A stretch of DNA of 64,000 nucleotides, from assembly GCA_029260575.1 (NCBI GenBank), contig JAJDDB010000009.1, positions 310,001 to 374,000 of the forward strand. Direction: 5' to 3'. Below, one piece after another: positions 60,928-64,000 of this stretch (its first letter is position 1; each line of letters starts with the position of its first letter). Under the pieces are notes generated by a model. The model did no database searches. It was not told the origin of the DNA and worked only from the letters and a program-made list of their open reading frames with translations. The translations under genes and the position numbers were made by a program. The DNA comes from Phycisphaerales bacterium. Its GTDB lineage: Bacteria > Planctomycetota > Phycisphaerae > Phycisphaerales > SM1A02.

Positions 60928-61206
60928 CTACCCGCCCGACACCGCCTGCATGATCGTCAGCCGATCACCATCGCCCACCGGCACATCGGGCGTATCCATC
61001 CACCGTGTGTTCGTGTCGTTATGAAAACACAATACGTGTTCGCGCAGGCTGCCGGATTCATCAAACAGGTGTACTTGCATTGCGGGATGTTTCGCAGTCA
61101 ATTGCCCCAGCGCGCCGCGCAAAGAATCCGCCTCCACAGCCACAGTTGACTGATCATCCGCAAAGCGGTGCAGCAGCGTCGGAAGTTCAATGGTGACATG
61201 TGCCAT
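60928..61206 (-). CDS. MoaD/ThiS-family small protein
   Basis: A 92-residue beta-grasp protein: VTIELPTLLHRFADDQSTVA VEADSLRGALGQLTAKHPAM, ending LTIMQAVSGG with the C-terminal Gly-Gly that is activated as thiocarboxylate or adenylate in MoaD/ThiS and conjugated like ubiquitin. It lies directly after, and almost overlaps, a BNR-repeat gene. No molybdopterin or thiamine genes are near, so its partner is unclear. TTG at 61227 overlapping the upstream stop is an alternative start. Confidence 0.85.
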   Translation of the reverse strand: MAHVTIELPTLLHRFADDQSTVAVEADSLRGALGQLTAKHPAMQVHLFDESGSLREHVLCFHNDTNTRWMDTPDVPVGDGDRLTIMQAVSGG

Positions 61207-61223
61207 GCTCAGAAGTTCGCCGG

Positions 61224-62282
61224 TCAATCTGCGGAAATCACATCAACTGACATAATGCGCGGCAGCGTGATCGGGAGTTTCGTCCAATGTTCTCCCGCAT
61301 CTGCGCTGGTGTACATTTCGCCGCTCGTGTTGCCGAAGTACACACCGCACGGCGAACCATGATCAACATCCATAGCGCCGCGCAGCACACCTGCATATGA
61401 GTGTTCGCTCGGCAAGCCGTTGCTCACCGACTGCCATGTGTCGCCGTTGTCCATACTCCGGAAGACTTCCAGTTTCCCATTGCTGGGCAGGCGATATTCA
61501 TCGCTCTCAAGCGGCACGCAGAACAGGTTCTTCGTGTTGCGATCCATCGAGATGGGAAACCCGAACCACGAACTTAAGCCCTGTTCATTGCGCTGCCAGT
61601 TCTCGCCGCCGTCGGATGTGCGGAACATACCAACGTGCTCGCGCCGATAGATCAGATCCGCATCATCCGGATCCATCGCCAGCCCGTGTACACAACAACC
61701 GATGTCCTTATGCTGCTTGTCCTCAAGCACAATTGGAACGCCATTGTTCTTCGGCGTCCATGTCTTGGCACCATCGTCCGATCGAAACACGCCAACCGCC
61801 GAGATACCGATCCAGATGCGATCCGGATTCTTCGGGTCGATCTTGATAGCGTGCAGACACAAGCCGCCTGCCCCCGGCTGCCACCCGCTACGGGTTGCAT
61901 GTTCGTTGAGTGCATCCACCGGCTGCCACGTCTCGCCGCGATCGTCACTGCTGAATAAGCCCGCCTCATCCACGCCGAGGTAATACCGATCATGCCCAGC
62001 GTTGATCGTCCATATCTGATTGAGTTTGCGTCCGACGCCCTCCGGCCACTTCGGACCCTCTTCAACCTGCTTCCAGTTCTTTAAGTCGTCGCTGATCTGC
62101 ACAGCCGGGCCGTACACAGAACTCGATGTCCCCAGCAGTACTCGCCCCTGAGGGTCGCGCGTGGTTGCAGTGACTTTCCAACCCTTGAACAGCGGGCCAT
62201 CAATTGTCCAGTTGGTACGAGATCCGTTGCTGGTAGCAATGAACCCACCTTTGTCTGTGCCGATAAGCAGTTGCACGGTCAT
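61224..62282 (-). CDS. BNR/sialidase-like beta-propeller protein
   Basis: A 352-residue protein without signal peptide. Repeats of the Asp-box pattern S-x-D-x-G-x-T-W (SSDDRGETWQPV, RSDDGAKTWTPK, TSDGGENWQRN, RSMDNGDTWQSV, TSADAGEHWTKL) make a six- or seven-bladed propeller of the exo-alpha-sialidase/Vps10 type. The Arg triad of sialidases is not evident, so it may not be a glycosidase. AAGGA lies eight bases before the ATG. Downstream is the MoaD-like gene. Confidence 0.88.
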   Translation of the reverse strand: MTVQLLIGTDKGGFIATSNGSRTNWTIDGPLFKGWKVTATTRDPQGRVLLGTSSSVYGPAVQISDDLKNWKQVEEGPKWPEGVGRKLNQIWTINAGHDRYYLGVDEAGLFSSDDRGETWQPVDALNEHATRSGWQPGAGGLCLHAIKIDPKNPDRIWIGISAVGVFRSDDGAKTWTPKNNGVPIVLEDKQHKDIGCCVHGLAMDPDDADLIYRREHVGMFRTSDGGENWQRNEQGLSSWFGFPISMDRNTKNLFCVPLESDEYRLPSNGKLEVFRSMDNGDTWQSVSNGLPSEHSYAGVLRGAMDVDHGSPCGVYFGNTSGEMYTSADAGEHWTKLPITLPRIMSVDVISAD

Positions 62283-62348
62283 ATTGTTGATCCTTTCACA
62301 CTGACTATCGAACGCGAGTCGCTCTCGTCTCACGGCCAATTGCACTCT

Positions 62349-62954
62349 TCACGACTGTCGCCGGCCGGCCACCTGCGAATCACGCTGGAGAAATGGGCCG
62401 AGGTATTCCAGTTCCTGTTCGAATTCCGCCTCGCTGGAACATGTCAGCGCGATCTCATTGCGAACATACGCAGCCAGCCGCTTGCGTGCATGCCACAGCC
62501 GATTGCGATCCGGCCGTTGGCCGGTCAGGTGTTCGCTGAGCACATCAAAGTACGGACTGCCTTCTTCACGCATCCGCGCCATTGCCCGCTCGACGAGATG
62601 CAGCGCCCAATTCTGATCAAATGCTGAGTCATCTGCGGCAGCAGCCGTCTCCATGACAGCTTCAGAAAGCTTCTCGCGCTTCTTGCGAAGGTGATCCGTG
62701 GCAGTTCGCATCGCCACAGTCCGCACCAACGTTCGAAATCGCCCGCGATCAGGATCAGCCCGCGTCAGCAGATCGCTCTTGAGCAGACGCACGAACACCT
62801 CCTGACAGAGATCTTCCGCCAGTGTCCTTTCGTAACCTCGCTGCACGATGTATGACAGCACTGCCGGCCTATATTGCCGGGCGAATGTATCCATCGCCTG
62901 CTCGTCCATCGCGCCTGCCTGGCGAATATTGGTCCAGATCGTCGTGGGAAACAT
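62349..62954 (-). CDS. ECF-type RNA polymerase sigma factor
   Basis: A 201-residue sigma factor of the planctomycete type: region 2 (YRPAVLSYIVQRGYERTLAE DLCQEVFVRLLKSDLLTRAD PDRGRFRTLVRTVAMRTATD HLRKKR) and a divergent region 4 (HLVERAMARMREEGSPYFDV LSEHLTGQRPDRNRLWHARK RL). The 'Q-R-P-D-R-N-R-L-W-H-A-R' end is unlike region 4 of standard ECF factors. Divergent from a Ser/Thr kinase gene; such pairs are seen in planctomycetes, where the kinase may activate the sigma factor. Confidence 0.88.
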   Translation of the reverse strand: MFPTTIWTNIRQAGAMDEQAMDTFARQYRPAVLSYIVQRGYERTLAEDLCQEVFVRLLKSDLLTRADPDRGRFRTLVRTVAMRTATDHLRKKREKLSEAVMETAAAADDSAFDQNWALHLVERAMARMREEGSPYFDVLSEHLTGQRPDRNRLWHARKRLAAYVRNEIALTCSSEAEFEQELEYLGPFLQRDSQVAGRRQS

Positions 62955-63038
62955 CGCCTGTCAGTGTATACGGTCAAACGCCCGAGTCGGTCATTCGATA
63001 GTCCCAATACGTCAGTGATTGCGACATAATGGTGGCAC

Positions 63039-64000
63039 ATGGAACACACCGCCCAAACCAGGCAACTGCAAGACCTCGCAGCCGGCATCGTCACGGGCGA
63101 TCTGCTCGGCGGCGGCCTGCTCGATGCTGCGTCCATGCCCGATGCCCCCGATGGCTATCAACTGCACAGGCGTTTGGGCCGCGGTGGGGCTGGCGAAGTC
63201 TTCCTCGCAAAGGACATCAATCTCCAGCGCATGGTTGCGCTGAAATTCCTGCGCAACGCCTCCGCAGCAGATATTGAACGCTTCCGGCGTGAAGCCCGAT
63301 TCGCAGCACGTCTGGAATCCAATGCCATCGTCAAGGTCTATGCACTCGGCGACAACCACGGCCAGCCGTACATCGTCATGCAATACCTCGACGGTGGAAG
63401 TCTGCGCCAGGCGGAGCTCAACCTGCAGGAACTGCTGCTTGTCACACGGCAGGTCGCTGTCGCGCTTGAACATGCCCACGCAGCAGGCATCGTGCATCGC
63501 GACATCAAGCCGGAGAACATCCTGCTGGACAGCGACGGTCGGCCATACCTTTCCGATTTCGGCATTGCCCGGGATGTCGCAGGACACACCGATGGCACAC
63601 TCAGCCGTGAGGGTCAGATCATCGGCACGCCCGCGCTTATGTCTCCGGAGCAGGCCCGTGGCGACATTTATGCTGTCGATGCCCGCACCGATATCTACGC
63701 CCTCGGCGCAACGCTGTACTACAAGCTCACGCGGCAATATCCTTTTGAAGCGCCAAACGTTATTGATCTGCTGCATAAAGTGATGCACGAGCAGCCGCGC
63801 CTGCCGCGCGCGCTCGATCCGTCAATTCCACCAGCGCTGGAAGCATTGGTCATGCGTTGTCTTGCCAAACGGCCGGAGAATCGCTTCGCATCCATGTGCG
63901 AATTCTGCGCCGAGCTTGATGACATCCTCACCGGCGCGCCCGTAGCGGCTGCAGCCTCGTCACCGTGGTTTCAGACACTCATCAGCCGGCGCCCCGAAGC
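63039..64000 (+). CDS. Ser/Thr protein kinase (Hanks type), 5' part, runs off the window
   Basis: Open from ATG to the right edge, at least 320 residues. N-terminal leader of about 45 residues, then RRLGRGGAGEVFLAKD (Gly loop), VALKFLR (Lys), HAAGIVHRDIKPENILLDSD, SDFGIARD and a PEQARG-type activation end (ALMSPEQARGDIYAVDARTD IYALGATLYYKL). All catalytic residues are present. The far C-terminal part, often a sensor, is outside the window. Divergent from an ECF sigma gene; a kinase-sigma regulatory pair is inferred. Confidence 0.93.
   Translation, partial: MEHTAQTRQLQDLAAGIVTGDLLGGGLLDAASMPDAPDGYQLHRRLGRGGAGEVFLAKDINLQRMVALKFLRNASAADIERFRREARFAARLESNAIVKVYALGDNHGQPYIVMQYLDGGSLRQAELNLQELLLVTRQVAVALEHAHAAGIVHRDIKPENILLDSDGRPYLSDFGIARDVAGHTDGTLSREGQIIGTPALMSPEQARGDIYAVDARTDIYALGATLYYKLTRQYPFEAPNVIDLLHKVMHEQPRLPRALDPSIPPALEALVMRCLAKRPENRFASMCEFCAELDDILTGAPVAAAASSPWFQTLISRRPE

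Noticed and set aside
1-64000. CRISPR arrays, insertion sequences, prophage, rRNA and tRNA
   Set aside because: No regularly spaced repeats, transposase, integrase, phage structural genes or RNA gene signatures were seen on either strand.

Overview
The window looks like chromosome from a planctomycete of the Phycisphaerae type. The clearest markers are two secreted proteins ending in a PAPAALxxLAxxGLxxGRRRRR-type sorting tail, two secreted proteins ending in a paired dockerin-like module that closes with AAWGDC, an unusually high density of sigma-70-family regulators (five in 64 kb), a Ser/Thr kinase divergent from one of them, a short histone H1-like protein, archaeal-type ProS, and an LPS-type envelope with heptose enzymes. 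I see no rRNA, tRNA, CRISPR array, insertion sequence or prophage.

Layout. 1-4086 (+): the end of an HD-GYP protein, a STAS protein, the secretion/pilus pair GspE-GspF and a free methionine-R-sulfoxide reductase. 4224-6271 (-): two secreted proteins with sorting tails, each followed by its own terminator. 6782-12425: a degenerate beta-lactamase-fold protein, a small unknown, a membrane protein with a pseudopilin-like end, and dnaK between two strong terminators. 12574-16600 (-): a PadR regulator with a visible promoter and operator driving a permease-prefix/SLBB protein, then DUF1579, a BI-1 family protein and a 55-codon membrane peptide. 16761-18787 (+): pepC with an overlapping DUF4145 gene. 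19793-23382 (-): a five-gene run VOC/AsmA-like/UbiA/lipoprotein/NmrA, divergent from proS.

25043-28387: zinc-ribbon membrane proteins, one split by a 7-C frameshift and two in tandem as paralogues, then KDPG aldolase. 28445-30486 (-): sigma factor, anti-sigma factor and a third small gene. 30626-37269 (mostly -): beta-helix protein, ManA, UvrC-like, FabZ-like, the H1-like protein, isochorismatase-like and an exported protein. 37604-40144 (-): two dockerin-tailed secreted proteins. 40334-43981: purB, then a second sigma/anti-sigma pair.

43993-50749 (-) is the most unusual part. It is a run of small enzymes and regulators: SDR, NTF2-like, YHS, a zinc-binding anti-sigma, ECF sigma, PNPOx-like, DsrE-like, an exported protein, another ECF sigma and TetR. 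Three copies of a perfect 14-bp palindrome, ACCGAACGTTCGGT, lie upstream of the exported protein, the second sigma factor and the TetR gene. Two unrelated proteins of this run share the N-terminal sequence TCCSTT written with different codons.

50845-58593 is an envelope block: FkbM methyltransferase, PlsY, O-antigen ligase, two sugar/LPS kinases that overlap tail to tail, GT9 heptosyltransferase and a GmhB heptose phosphatase with an added membrane tail, with small enzymes interspersed. 58695-64000: phosphofructokinase, SDR, a MoaD/ThiS-like protein paired with a BNR-repeat protein, and a fifth sigma factor divergent from a Ser/Thr protein kinase that runs off the right edge.
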